Assembly (NCBI GenBank): GCA_051453625.1
Contig: JBOZIK010000001.1
Location: 251,189,760 to 251,253,759 of the forward strand
Source: Welwitschia mirabilis
Lineage: Eukaryota; Gnetophyta; Gnetopsida; Welwitschiales
DNA: 64,000 bases
Reading direction: 5' to 3'
The translations under genes and the position numbers were made by a program. The stretch's first letter is position 1, and the number at the start of each line of letters is the position of its first letter. Below are positions 48,401 through 61,032 of the stretch, piece by piece. The notes beneath the pieces are model-generated. The model did not search any database. It saw nothing but the letters and a program-made list of their open reading frames with translations, and was not told where the DNA came from.

Positions 48401-51296
48401 CAACAAATCAATATGGTTCCCTACTCTGAAATCCTAGTAGCATCACATACCTTATCAATGAATAGTATCCACCAATCCTAAACTAAAGTAAAAAAGAAAT
48501 AAGAAATAAGAAAAATTAAAATTTGTAGGCTGTAAGTAAAATGTTGAATCTTAGTTAGAATTGGATCTATTTTAAGATCTTCTAGACTGACCTTGGGTTC
48601 TTCAAAACCAGATACTTATTGAATAAAAAAGTAGGCTATTTCATAAAGAAAGCAAAATTAACCTTTTCTAGATCTCCTAGCCTTCAATTCTTTAGCCTTA
48701 TCTTTTGAAAATCCAAGCATAAGAGGCATGTCCACACCACCACCTATTATGAGAAAACTTTATTTAAATTCTTTTACACTATATTTGCTTACTAAGACAG
48801 CATCCTTAAGAGATATAGTAATAGATACATTGACATCTAAATTTGAATCTTTTAAGAGAAGGAAACTATCAAATGAGTCTTTAATTCAGAAAAGCTTAAC
48901 AGCCAAGTAGTGAAACCCCCAAAACCAAAGCAAACACTATCTCCATTCTTACAATGTTGAACTTCATTACTATAAGTAAGAGATCAAATTATTACACAAG
49001 GAGTAGCGAAATTGGAACACTATAAAGAGGATTTAAAGAAAGAAAAACATGATGATAATGGAAAAACCACATGTCTTGATGAAAATCTAAATTTTGCATC
49101 TTAAAATATTATTATTGACATAGGTCTTATGAAAAGAAAGACATATTTATCTTTAGATGAAATTCATGAAAAATTTGGGATTAGTAAATAAGATTTATAA
49201 AATTTACCTAAATGGAAATAAACCAAACTTAAGGTAAATATTGAATTATTCTAATACTCTTTTCAAAGGATTTTGTAATGGATTGAAAAATAAATTTTTA
49301 TATCCATGTTTATAATGAATTTGTATAAAGCATTTTCCTAGTCTTTTGAAGATAGAAGTGAAGTATTCAAGAAGGTATTTAATGGGAGAATGTTTATGCT
49401 CATTTAAAATTTAAGTGGCAAAGAATTAGATTCTATAAGTAGTAGGGGACATTATAAGAGGATTGTAGAGGAAGAAACTCACAAGAAGTCAAAGAAGAAG
49501 ATAGTGCTAAGTGGATAGTCAAATGGAGGAGATGTGAAAACTAATCAAAGGAGAATCAATAATTGTTAAGGTAGAAGCATAAAAATAGTGCATCTTAGTA
49601 AAAAATAGGGTGTTAGCAAGAGATGCTATGACATGATCAAGTGACTTAATCCTTTAGATATGATTTCTAATGTTAACAACTAATCACTAATTTTCATGAG
49701 TCAATCCATTAGATATTTATTTCAATTTTAACAACTATGTTCCTCGAGTGTATTAATATTTTTTGTAGTGGATTATATATCTCCTACATAACTATCTAAT
49801 GCAATAGTTATGATCTATAGATGTAGGATGTAGGATTGCTTCTCCTAATTCATACATTTTTCTCCTATTGCTAGACCTAGATCTGGATTAATAGTTTATT
49901 TCATCAAGCTAACCATGTTAATTTTATCATTAAACACCTTAAGTAGTACATTCAAATCCTTTCTCATTTTTTATAGGATTCACTAAACTCTCTAACATCA
50001 AGTAATCCTTTTAGAATTAAAAAAATCCAAGGATTAAATTAAGAATATTCCTCATAACATGATTGATTATGCAAGGAGAAAATGCAAAAAAGGTAAATTT
50101 TAATATTGATATGTTCCTTTTGTATTTTTCTCAATAATTTAGCAATCAATTAAGTCTAATTACATGATTAATCTTCTATTATATTTTCATAGACATGTGA
50201 CATTTACTTGAATTCAAATATATATTAGATGACCATGTTGATAAATAAAAACCTTTCTATAGCTACTTCAATTGGGGATTACAAAGATATCTTAGCTTAT
50301 CAGTATAAACACTATTGCTTATCATATTTTAGAACTATCAATGTGAGTGAATTGGGGGAGTGCATCCATCTAGCATTTTCCATGTATACTTCTTATTTAC
50401 ATTACAAATAATTAACAAAGAATATAATGTTATGATGCTTAACTTAACAATAGTTTTAACATGCAACAAGAGATATGCAAAAATGAATTTCTCCTTCAAA
50501 TATTGATTTTCAAAAAAAATAAAAATAACAGACATACTATTAGTAATTCCCAAATAAATTATCTAATAATTAAAGCAGTATTTAGGTTTCCTCATAAGCC
50601 TAGATAGCTAACCTAAATAAAAAAAATAATTAGACACTCTAGTATCCTTATTGTTTTGTACTTCCCAATTAACTAAAAAATGTGAAAAAATAAAATGTTC
50701 AAGAATTAAGGGAAGGGAAGCTAGTTAGTATTCCACTTTAGATACATGATAGAAAGAATCTATAGATAACTAGATTAGGTCAAACATTTCTAAAAGAGAA
50801 AGTAAAAAAACTTATAGTTATTCTTAAGTCTAAAAATACTAAAACCAAAAAAATTCTTTTTATGGGTTATTGCATTTAACTTATATCAACAAACTTTAAA
50901 TAATTATTATATCATGAATACTTTATTAAAAAACATGCCTCTTTTGAGTTGTCTTAAAATAAACGATATATTCCACTGAAAAGAATTGCTAATTGGAAAG
51001 GTACTCCAAGCCAACTCCATCTATTTTAGGGTTTATCTACACTAAGGATTCTATACCTCTTACTCTTTCATGGTATAAAAAAGATAATAATAAATCAATT
51101 GATTAATGTTTCATTTAGCTTAAATTCAAACAAAGCACTTGAAGTGCTAGAGATAATTAATTACATGTTTACAAAGCATAATTTCCAAAGATGCATTCAG
51201 AAAGGGGAAAAACTTCTGATGATGAATTAGTGTATCATAGAAGGTATAAACTAGCTAAATACCAATGATTAAATGTTGATATTCTAATTTACTTAC
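48401..51296. other. Unassigned interior of C1, possibly foreign
   Basis: No Copia pol domain is recognised in about 2.9 kb. Short plus-strand frames at 48728-48910 (Ser/Lys-rich) and 50229-50411, and a minus frame at 50338-50553, are unassigned. The left end of any transposon carrying the PRP4-kinase fragment would lie here, but no left CACTA terminus was found. Confidence 0.3.
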
Positions 51297-51444
51297 CTAT
51301 GATAAATGGATGAATCAATGCTTAATACATGGTAATTCTCTTGTCAATCTCTAAAATGAAGATCTTGTCTAATAGATGCTTGAAGCTCACTAGCATGTTT
51401 GAATCTTCTTCTAAAGATCTTGGTGTAAGAGTATTTAAGTCCTT
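51297..51444 (-). pseudogene. PRP4K-like: PRP4K-like block 3 (C-terminal end of kinase domain)
   Basis: Best-preserved block: 49 codons in one frame with one stop, TAA in the place of the CAA (Gln) of the family's QALxHPF motif. It is bounded by ATAG (acceptor) and an intact GTAAGT donor (51291-51296). The family protein ends just after HPFITGK, so the donor would lead to a last tiny coding exon or a 3' UTR intron. Confidence 0.85.
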
Positions 51445-51793
51445 CTATTTGATACTTATCATTGGCATTTTAGTCATTTTTTAAAAGAATTAAGAAACAA
51501 TAATGAACTATTTTGATATTCTAAATCAAATAATATTCATTTTAGCTCAAGTAGTATAATAAAATATTACCTTTTTCTAATAGAATTTTCTTCAAAAACA
51601 TGGAAGTTCAAGCCCTGGTCAAAGTGTTAGGATAGAAAATATCCTTGGGGAGTAATAAATCAACTAAATTAGGGAATAATATGGAGTTTAATTTATTTTA
51701 CTAGTGCATTTCTTTCAAAAAACTTATATGTAGCTAGCAAAAATAACCAAAAAGATGTAATGAAATAAGAACTCATAGAAATGTTTATTTTAC

Positions 51794-51958
51794 CTTTATT
51801 AGCATGTTTTCTAGAAAGGGTCATTTTAGATTCATGTGATGATTTAGCATGTCGTTATTTGATAAACCTGTGAAGAGAATCATTTCCACATAAAATTTTA
51901 AAAAGGCAATAACCCACTAATTATATATTTAAAGCATGATCATATGGAAGTAAAAGTA
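51794..51958 (-). pseudogene. PRP4K-like: PRP4K-like block 2 (kinase subdomains IX-X and insert)
   Basis: Preceded by CATTCAG (acceptor) and followed by GTAAAA (donor) on the minus strand. The first part reads LLLPYDHALNI-stop-LVGYCL (family: GLPYDHxxDIWSVGCCL). One base is missing or extra near 51872, after which the frame reads MILFTGLSNNDMLNHHMNLK (family: KxLFPGxTNNDMLRLHMELK). A TGA replaces GGA of the next KGPF. Confidence 0.75.
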
Positions 51959-52089
51959 CTGAATGAACCAAGATTTAAGTGATAATAATCAATAAGACAA
52001 TAAAGAGATAACTAGGAAAAAATTATTTCAGAGTACATATCCTACATGAAGATATGTAACCTTAATAAACTTATTAATAATGCTTACTA

Positions 52090-52245
<156 letters not shown>

Positions 52246-52919
52246 AAATATATAATCAAACTTATTCCTCCAATACAAAAATTTGATTGCTAAATATTGA
52301 AGCAGGGTGAAGAATATATTCAATTACTAAGATAATAATTTAACATTTCGCATGAATTCATCAAAAGCATTGAATTATTTATCCCTTGAATTCTAAGGTA
52401 ATGATTCAGCATCATTTGTATCTTATTTTTCATACATACCACACTGAGTAAGAATCACAAGAAAGGCACTATCATTATTAATCCTTTTAAAACACCTAAA
52501 CCTCTTTGAAAATAGAGATAATTACAAAATCACAATGCAATTGTGTGAACTAGCTACAATCTCCTCTTCATTCCTTAAACTAGAGCATACATGTTGTTTG
52601 AACTTCCAAAGTTTTTTAATGAAGCCTTTTTAGGCCTCCACTAAGAAAATTATAGCTAAAGTTTAGATTACTACTGCTTATAAGAAATTGTATGTTTCTT
52701 AAAATATTTCTTATAGGCAATGAAGCTAAATGAATCAGTCTTTGTCCATCTTCTAACATAAGCATTAGGGCAATCTTCATATGAAGCACAAAGTGCAATA
52801 TGGACAAGTGGCAAGTGTTGAGCAACAAATGACCAGAAAGAAAACCAATAGTAAGTGGTGAAAAAGTAGCAAGTAGCAAGTTGAGACTTGAATGAGAAGT
52901 AAATGAGCTCAATCTTTTC
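52246..52919 (-). other. Flank of PRP4K fragment, unassigned
   Basis: A 98-codon minus frame (52616-52912) is open. A second frame of the same stretch reads HLPLVHIALCASYEDCPNAY then VRRWTKTDSFSFIAYKKYF, which looks protein-like but which I cannot place. The kinase N-lobe that should lie upstream of block 1 was not recognised. Confidence 0.3.
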
Positions 52920-53203
52920 TTTTTATGTTTTAATAAAATACATGTGAGATTTTCTTTTTTTCATTTTAAGTAGGCCTTTAAGGCATTTGTTTCTTAAAAT
53001 TCCTTAATAAAATAAAATATTTAAGGCATTTATTGGGATAAATGCCTTATTTTTAAAGCATTTTTAAAATAAACATCTTAAAAACAATTAAAAATGAATT
53101 TTAAAATGTTTATTTGAATAAATACCTTAAAAAGGTTATTATTATCTTATTTTAAAGGTGTTTATTAAAATTAATGCCTTAAAAGCCTATACTTCTTATA
53201 GTG
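52920..53203 (-). mobile_element. CACTA-like transposon terminus
   Basis: Read on the minus strand from 53203, the sequence opens CACTATAAGAAGTATAGGC and continues with repeated, alternately oriented motifs close to AAGGCATTTAT and ATAAATGCCTT over about 250 bases. A CACTA start plus subterminal repeats is the hallmark of CACTA (En/Spm) DNA transposons. It abuts C1 gag at 53204. The opposite end was not found, so the size and any cargo are unknown. Confidence 0.45.
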
Positions 53204-53990
53204 ATTTCTTCTTATTTGGTTCCTTTTTTTGTTTCTTATCCTGCATTCTATTAGCACTAGGACATTTTGAGTCAACATGTACTCTTCCTCCTCTATTATT
53301 GAAACATCAAAAAAATAAGCATTACTAGAAGACTTTCCTTTAAACTTAAATTTTGTTTAAAATTTGGATGGTTTTATAAATTCATTTCTTTTATTGTACT
53401 AGCGTGTAAGAAGACTTTGTACTCTTCTTTACTAAGGACAAGTTCCTCAACTTCATCATTAGAGTTAACTTCTTCTTATTCTTTCTTTACCTTTACTTTT
53501 GAACTTTGATCTATATTTTGACTTGCCTTAAGGGTAATGAGTTTTTATTTCAAGGCTTTATCTTGCATGAGATTCATTTCATAAGCTATAAGAGCACTTT
53601 ATAGCTCTTCTATTTTCATGGTATTGAAATCTTTTGACTCTTTCATAGTTGTAGTCTTGGACCTGTATTAAAAGATTAGTTATCTAACAACGTTTTGTAT
53701 TATCTTTGCTTAATACAGTACTTGTAATCTCTTTCTTCATGATTCATCTTGAGACTTTTGAATTGATTTTTTCATATGAGAAGCTTAGATTGTTTGACAA
53801 CTAAAGTTCCTTCATACATTTTAACAAGAACATTTGAAATCTCTTATGGTATCTTGCAACCTATTATTCTATTGAATTATTCTATTGTTAAAGCAAAATA
53901 AAGTGCATTTTTAGGTTTAGAATAATATATGAAAGAATATTTCTCTTTATCTTTTTAATATCTTCTTTTCTTGATCTATGCAATGGTATT
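53204..53990 (-). pseudogene. SIRE-like Copia gag remnant of C1
   Basis: The minus frame reads ALYFALTIE-stop-FNRIIGCK, then VLVKMYEGTLVVKQSKLL and QFKSLKMNHEE, the classic UBN2 block of SIRE-type gag. Further on come TTTMKESKDFNTMKIEEL (family: ATAIxEAKDLxxLxLEEL), VEELVLSKEEYKVFL, and a zinc knuckle CFNNRGGRVHVDSKCPSA (53261-53306), where one Cys and one Gly of C-x2-C-x4-GH-x4-C have changed, followed by a Lys-rich tail. The protein would coat the RNA genome. Stops and frameshifts are present. The frame is cut at 53204 by the CACTA-like end. Confidence 0.8.
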
Positions 53991-54206
53991 ACTGATAACA
54001 TCTACTATGGTTTGTGTAGGTTGTGCATATCCTTATTTTATGATTTTTTATATCTAAAACTTAAAAGACTATAAGTAAACTTGCATACTTATATTCCAAT
54101 AGTCATAATTTATCTCATCAAAGAGTAGAGGTCTAACAGATGATACCCCTTTTATTGTCCACTTAAAGAGATTACTTCTTTTTGTGAGTACTTATTTGAT
54201 AATACT
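53991..54206 (-). other. Leader of C1 with degraded primer-binding site
   Basis: On the minus strand the LTR end is followed by AGTATTATCAAATAAGTACTC, which could be a decayed TGGTATCAGAGC-type site. A second candidate, GGGTATCATCTG, lies at 54137-54152. I cannot decide between them. Confidence 0.4.
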
Positions 54207-55794
54207 TAAGGATCATTGAACTTAGAGAAAAGGGTTAAATGAGTTTTACCAAATAAAAATTTTAATCAATAATAGAATGAAATAGCACAATGAAAACATC
54301 TTACCAAGATAATGTGGTTCCCCAACTTGAGTATGTCCACACATATAGGGTAGCTTTTACTCACACCTCTAGATATTTTTTAATCTATAAGAACATAGTG
54401 GTTTTATGGCATATCATAAATATTATAATAAGTGAAAATTTTCTCATAAGATATAACTCTCTTTTCCACATGGACATAGTGGTTTTCACAAGAGCATCAC
54501 AAACCTTAAAACAATGAGAGTCTTATTACAAGATAGTACTCTCGTTCCCATAGGGAAATAGTTGTTTTTGTAAGCATATCAAGAACCTTACAATAGTGAG
54601 AAATTTCTTGCAAGATAACACTCTCTTTTTCACAAGGAAATAATGGTTATCTAGACCACCAGTAACCTTACATGAAGTAAGTGATCATAGGAACTACCTC
54701 AAATACACACCCATATAAGGGTTCTTTATAATGAGTTTGATTTAATAATGAACTTACAATAATATTCAATAATAAGATAGTACAAAAACATAGAACTAAA
54801 AATACAAGATAATAAAAAACCTAAATATGTAGCTTTAAAAAGACTTAAGTTCTCTATTATTATCATTGTCATAAGTGTAGATGAATGACGTGGTAATGTA
54901 GGATCTAAGAGTAAATGATGTAGATAATGCAAGAGTCTTTGTAAATAATGTCTTTGATTCTTCATGATATGTTCCTTTCACTTATGCATTCTTTATTTTG
55001 TATTTTTTTAGCCATGCTAAGAAGATATGTATTCATTGAAGTTATCAAAATTTTTAAAATGTTCCATCACATCATACCTCTATACAATTAAAGAAGATCT
55101 AGCTATTTAAGCTTGAAAGATAGACATTTGATCTTGTAACTATCCTATAATGGATAGAAAAAATTTAAGCATTAGGTATTTATATTCATTTTTCATTGAT
55201 GTGAACTTTGGTTTAATATGTCTTCACATTTGTATATGTCTACTAATAGTCAAATTTCTTCATCTTGTAGATGCCTTTAGTAAGCTTGTCTAGACTTTGA
55301 TTGAACTTATTATGTGTTTTCCTTAGGCCTTTGTGATCACGAATCTATGATGTACAAGATAATAGCTCATCTAAAACATAAGATATTAATTAAAAATAAA
55401 ATTAACTCTATTACCTATTTTAATTCAGTAAAGACATCTTTAATCCTATAGACATCTTCATTTATGTCAAGTTTAAATTTTAGCGTAGTCATATTTTATG
55501 AGGTAGTTATTTTTTATCTTATAAATTAAATTTTGATACACTTAAGATATATTTAATTTTTTAGACATCTTTACTAGAGATGTCTTCAATTTTGTGGATA
55601 TCTTTAAACTATTGACTTTGCATTTCAACAAATAATCTTTTTTTGAGATATCATCTTTGAAATTCCATTAACAACTTGTACTTATCGAAGTAACAAATTG
55701 TACTTATCAAAGTCTAACATTTTTGTAATGACCTGTCTACACAATGACACAAAATATTTAGCAAGGAAAATCATCAAAACTAGATTTTCCAACA
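54207..55794 (-). repeat. 5' LTR of C1 (S2)
   Basis: Aligns with 45386-46945. On the minus strand it begins TGTTGGAAAATCTAG. It has the four-unit tandem array at about 54395-54685. Two frames inside it (54290-54517 plus, 54726-54965 minus) are fortuitous. Confidence 0.8.
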
Positions 55795-55811
55795 TATATC
55801 TTTTAGAAATT

Positions 55812-55857
55812 NNNNNNNNNNNNNNNNNNNNNNNNNNNNNNNNNNNNNNNNNNNNNN
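55812..55857. other. Assembly gap (46 N)
   Basis: Forty-six N within element D, 17 bases from the C1 insertion point. Confidence 0.95.
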
Positions 55858-57640
55858 TAGCTCTTTGAAGATACTTAATGTTCTAATCATTTCTTTCCAA
55901 TGTTATCCTTTCTAAGTTATTATAGAAAGGGTAGAGATTCTTATTAATCAGGTAAAGATTATTTTAATATTTTATACTACTTATTTTTTCTATGGAAGTC
56001 AATTCCTTTTTCATTACATTATCTTCTAATTATTTATTCAACTCTTTCTCACTATTAAGATGAATATCCCTAATTTCTTAAATTTAGTTGGGCTCTAGTC
56101 CTTTTATCAATCTAATTCCTTTAGGATTTGGCTATGAAATTATGGGAGGTTTACCAAATTCTCTTTTGTTTAGAGAAGAGAGGATTTGTTGAAGCGTTTG
56201 AATTTGGATATGAGAAGTCTATTTAAGATTTCTTTGAGTGAAGGAATATTTATTAAGAGTTCTTTCATGGGCATATTTGGCTTTGGATTGATCATGATTA
56301 GTTTGGGTTTAGATATCCATGAATTTTCTTAATGGTTCCTCTAATGGAGTAAATGATGAAGGTTTTTAATTACTTAATGATGATAGGATTAGAGTTCTTA
56401 ATTAACTCATTTGATTTTAGTCATGAAAAGTGTCTTGTATCCAAAAGAATTTAGGATGTTTCCTTCACCTAAGATTGTAAGTATTCAAAATATAGATNNN
56501 NNNNNNNNNNNNNNNNNNNNNNNNNNNNNNNNNNNNNNNNNNNNNNNNNNNNNNNNNNNNNNNNNNNNNNNNNNNNNNNNNNNNNNNNNNNNNNNNNNNN
56601 NNNNNNNNNNNNNNNNNNNNNNNNNNNNNNNNNNNNNNNNNNNNNNNNNNNNNNNNNNNNNNNNNNNNNNNNNNNNNNNNNNNNNNNNNNNNNNNNNNNN
56701 NNNNNNNNNNNNNNNNNNNNNNNNNNNNNNNNNNNNNNNNNNNNNNNNNNNNNNNNNNNNNNNNNNNNNNNNNNNNNNNNNNNNNNNNNNNNNNNNNNNN
56801 NNNNNNNNNNNNNNNNNNNNNNNNNNNNNNNNNNNNNNNNNNNNNNNNNNNNNNNNNNNNNNNNNNNAAGATTGTAAGTATTCAAAATATGGATTGTTTT
56901 CACTATTCTACTATTGATGTTTTATAAGATTAACTTGTTCATTTACAATGTTTTAAAATAGGGTATGTAAGGATACTTAAGTATTTCATGAGAATCTAGA
57001 TGGAAAATAAGGCATTTGGGTATGAAAATATATGGTTTGGATGAGGTGGAAGGAAGTTATGTACTTCTTGATAGTTAATCTATTCAATTGTTAGTATCAA
57101 AATTTTCTACAACTCTAGAAATGCTAGTGGATTTAATGGGTGATGGGGATCTAGGTTGTTTAATTAATTTTTCCTAGTTTCTAGAGATTTTGACTACTAT
57201 TTTGAGATAATACCACACTTCATATAGTATAAAAATAAGGAAACTACCTCTACTCATAATCTTGACTAATTGTTTGTGATTAGTGGATAGCTCATCATAA
57301 AGAAAGCTAATCTCTCTACCTGGCTTAAATTCATGTTGTGAACATTTTTAAAGTAAATTGTTAAATCTCTTTAAGGCTTAGGAGAAATTTTTATGATCCT
57401 TTCATTAGTAATTCATTATCTCTTATCTTAGAGATTTTGTCTTATTGTTTAGAAAAATTTGGAAATGAAAGCTTTACTCATGTCATTTCATGTTCTAATT
57501 GATAGGGGTTTAAGGGTGTAGAGCCAAGACTTGACTTTTTCCTTCAAGAAGAACAGAAAAAGGATGAGCCTAACGGTATCATAGGTATTAGGGCATTATG
57601 ATATGATAGATATCACATATTCCAATTATTTAAGATGTAG
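55858..57640 (-). pseudogene. Athila-type gag remnant of element D
   Basis: On the minus strand, VKSWLYTLKPLSIR (57498-57540) is the capsid block seen as KAKAWLNSLPPGSI in Athila/Tat gag. It is followed, with frame changes, by ALKRFNNLL and by EISFLYDELSTNHKQLVKIM (57270-57330; family FYxGLxxxTRxxV). The C-terminal linker at 56350-55980 reads HIQIQTLQQILSSLNKREFG, then NPKGIRLIKGLEPN, then DIHLNSGKELNK, the usual end of gag with the LRSGKE-like mark before protease. A 370-N gap interrupts it. Non-functional. Confidence 0.75.
56498..56867. other. Assembly gap (370 N) flanked by a direct repeat
   Basis: The 27 bases before the gap (56471-56497, starting AAGATTGTAAG) are repeated after it (56868-56894) with one difference, suggesting a tandem repeat that could not be assembled. 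Frames called across the N run are not real. Confidence 0.9.
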
Positions 57641-58837
57641 TTAAGGGTCTTCTAAGTCCTAGTAGTGAAAGTGGAATAATAACTAAATTATGAATAACTT
57701 AAAATCTAATCTATTAACTATCAACTATTAGATTATAGATGAAAGGATTTCTAAACATTGGGGTTATAAATAATTTCATAAGATTTATTTAAGGGGATTA
57801 TTGTTAGATTTATTTTGCAATTTGTCCTAGCCAATATTTCTAGCTATTTCTTAACTAAGGTAATAAGTATGTAGGTTGTCTATGAGATTTGGATTTGATC
57901 AAGGTATATTGATAAGGCATTGAAACCAAATTGGACATCTTGATTTTCCTAGAAAGTATTTGCTTATTCTCTTGGAGGGTTATTATGAGTTTTATTTTTA
58001 TATGGAGTTATCTATTCTTATTTCATTTAGTGTTAGAGTCCATGTTTTTAAAATAATTTCTAATTAATTAACCTAATTCATCTTAGATCCAAGGCATACA
58101 AGTTTTAGATTAAGTTTAAAGAAGGCCCAAATAATAGATAGGTTTTCTATAGGTTATGAAAATATTAATTTAAATCTTAAAGGTTCTATTTAGAAACATA
58201 AGCAATGCTAATCAAGAAAGGTAAAAATACTAGTTAGGTTGAAGATTACAGCTTAGGGGAAAAATGTTAAGCTTACACTATTAATATAAAATTCTTAAGA
58301 TTATGGGGTGACCAAATAAATTTTATAGAAAATAAAAATAAAATAAAACTAAAATAAAACATATGAAATAAAAATCCTAAATGTTTTTATTTTCAGAAAT
58401 TTTATCAAAATCTATAAAAATAAAATAGAAACTAAAATAATTTAAAAAAATTGCAAAAACAAAAAATGAAATATAACATTAGAGTTCTAATTTAGTTTTT
58501 TCCTTTCTATCATAATGTTGTTTTTGGTTATCACCTATAGAAAAATCATTAGATCTATAATACAAAATATCAGATATGGACATGAATTACAGTTTTGGGA
58601 TAAAAACTAAATAAAACTAAAAATTTAGACTATTTTAATTTTTACTAAAGAGAACAAGTACCCATTACTAGAGAAAAATAAAAGGAATAGAGTAAGTGCT
58701 CTAACAAAAAAGAAAAGAACTAGTTCATGTTTTACTAGAAGGGGATTAATATTAACCATTATAAAAATAAAAGTTAAACTAAAAATTATTAGAAAAAAAA
58801 ATTATGTACTTTTAAAAAGCTATCATGTCCATATCCC
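57641..58837 (-). other. Leader and N-terminal gag region of D
   Basis: AT-rich, between the primer-binding site and the recognisable capsid block. A-rich tracts (58320-58470) dominate. No further coding signal is visible. Confidence 0.4.
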
Positions 58838-58858
58838 TAACAATAGTGTCAAAAATCT
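58838..58858 (-). other. Primer-binding site of D
   Basis: The minus strand reads TTTTTGACACTATTGTTAGG, matching the TTTTGGCGCCGTTG-type primer site of Athila/Tat elements after C-to-T and G-to-A decay. It marks the LTR on its right as the 5' LTR. Confidence 0.65.
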
Positions 58859-58861
58859 ATT

Positions 58862-60321
58862 TGCTATGAGATATTATTATTTATTATAGTAAAATGTAAA
58901 CTTTAAATAAATTAAGTAAGGACCTAGTATTATTTTTTCATAGTGATATTTGTGATTATATTATCAAAAGTGATATAACTATTTCTATCTTGCAATAAGA
59001 ATCAAACAAAATATAAAATTAAATTTGAGAATTTTTAATAAACTTTAGTTGATTAAATAACATGCTCTAGAGATTTAACTTGGCTTGTTTAATAACATAC
59101 CTTTACTTCAACAATTTTCTATATGCCCTAAAACATAAACTTAAATCATCAAGTTATGATGGCTTGGACATTGTAACATAATCTCATTTATCATATGAGT
59201 ATTAGGACACTCTAGTCACTTTGTATTTTGTAACTATTTATGAATATAAAAAGTAAATACAATTATCCTTAAGATCTATAACATAATAACAACTATAACT
59301 AAAATCTAATTTTAAAGAATTCACTTGGTTTAATAGGTCTTTATTATGTAACATCATCTAAATATTAATAGTATCATGTTAACACGCATTAAAAATTAAA
59401 GAATGAATAACTATTATAATACTAAAAATAAGAAAGAGTCTCAATAAAAATGAATAGTACCATGTTAATATGCATTAAAAATTGAAGATTAAATAACTAT
59501 TTCTTGTATTATTCAAAAAGTACATTAGATTGAGAAAGGAAGATGAAGCTAGAATGAACTCCTCAAACTAGCCTCAGAACAAGTCCTCTTCAAAGGGAGG
59601 TGCTTAGAAAGCCATGTGTTCTAACACTCTAAGTATTTCCATCACATTTTGTTAGCCAAAGATTCTTTTTACAATGATTGCTTAAGGTCCTTTTATAGAT
59701 GAGAGAAGGATTAGAAAGTTTTGACATGGTGTGGATAATGATGGTTACATAAGAAGGGTTATACTTTTATGAAGTTACATTAGGAAGAGGTTACAAATTT
59801 TGGCATGTAGCCTTAATGGATGATTTCTTATCTTCTTATAAAAAGGATGTGATGACATCACCTTTGGATAATGATGCTTTATCACTAGATGTTATACCAT
59901 GTGTTCTCCATGTCATTATTCTCATTACTACCACATGTTGCTACAACATCTCATTTTTTAGCTCCACCACATATTATCAAGGTTAATAATTAATTATGAT
60001 TTAACATCCAATTGAATCCATAAGTAAAATGTGATGCCTATTTCATAAAGATGTTAGAACATAAGAACAAACTCATTTTTCCCTAAAATATTAATAGCAT
60101 TGGTGACCTAGGTGGTGATGCTAACATTTTCTAATGGATTATCTTCAAACTTTAGCATGTCCTTTAAAAAGTAAAAATTATCTTAAAAATGTTATGGAAG
60201 AGTGCATGTTTTCATAAATCATGATTTGAAAAAAATTAGAAGACATAATTTTATGATAAAATTTATATTTTAATGTGTTTTCCTATGCTAAATTAATCAA
60301 ATATACATGGTTGGAATATTA
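58862..60321 (-). repeat. 5' LTR of D (D3)
   Basis: Aligns with D2 (39931-41356) along its length, from TGCTATGAGATATT to GAATATTA. It holds the paired 85-base repeats (about 59345-59500) and a TATA box (minus strand CTATAAAAGG, 59689-59703). Confidence 0.75.
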
Positions 60322-60766
60322 TTTTTTTCATGTAAACAATAATAATAATGCTATACTTCCAAGGGAATATATGGTTACTTGAAATTTAGGATTCTTCCAA
60401 ATATTTTATCTTAGGATTTGGTGTCTTGATTTATCAACAATAAAAAGTGCTATATCTCATGAATAATTCACATATAACTATGAGAAATACAAATAAATAT
60501 TTAATAAATAAACATGTTATTGTGATGCTAATTTATAAGACTTTGATGGTGTATTTTGAGTGCATTTGTAGAATTTTTATATAGATTTAGATGTAAAACT
60601 AATGATTATGGAAAATAAACAAGCTTATCACTGAAACTTGCAATTATTAGCATTTTTGAAGGCTTTTTAGGCTTATTTTAACACTTGATACTTTGGAAGA
60701 ATAATGTACTATGCAGAAGAGGGATATATCCTTGAGATTGAAGATGAGGAAGCATATTATTCCCTT

Positions 60767-60909
60767 TATCATCCCCACGATAGGCAAGATGATAGCACTA
60801 CTGATATGGACAAAGGCTGCAGAGTTGACAGTAGGGCCTAAAGCCAATAAAGCACTTTTAACATAAAGTGACATCCCTTCTATCATCTCCACGTTAGTTA
60901 GGACGATAG
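60767..60909 (+). repeat. Two copies of a 29-base imperfect palindrome in U3 of element B
   Basis: Copies at 60767-60795 and 60881-60909. Each begins TATCATC and ends GATGATAG or GACGATAG, so the ends can pair. Two more full copies and a half copy lie beyond the primer site (61933-61961, 62043-62071, half at 62118-62134). Confidence 0.7.
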
Positions 60910-61017
60910 ATATTTTCTATGACAAAAATGAATTATCTTTATAATGGGGTCATGTAACTCATTTGGGATACTAGGCTTCTCTGATTTTTAGAGTTAAGAT
61001 TCTAAAACTTCAATGTA

Positions 61018-61032
61018 AAAATATAAATACCC
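61018..61032 (+). promoter_or_regulatory. TATA box of element B
   Basis: AAAATATAAATACCCTTTC followed by a pyrimidine-rich CTTTCCTTCACTTTCG, a good plant core promoter, similar to that of element A. Confidence 0.65.

Noticed and set aside
52637-52660. CACTAAGAAAATTATAG as the left CACTA terminus
   Set aside because: The subterminal AAGGCAT repeats are absent on its inner side and the flanking GCCT motifs are in the wrong order.
56411-56917. Open frames of 144 and 168 codons across the N run
   Set aside because: They are open only because the gap is unknown sequence; the flanking real codons are few.
60647-60892. 81-codon minus-strand frame in the LTR of element B
   Set aside because: Lies in U3 over the hairpin motifs; no recognisable domain and best explained by chance.
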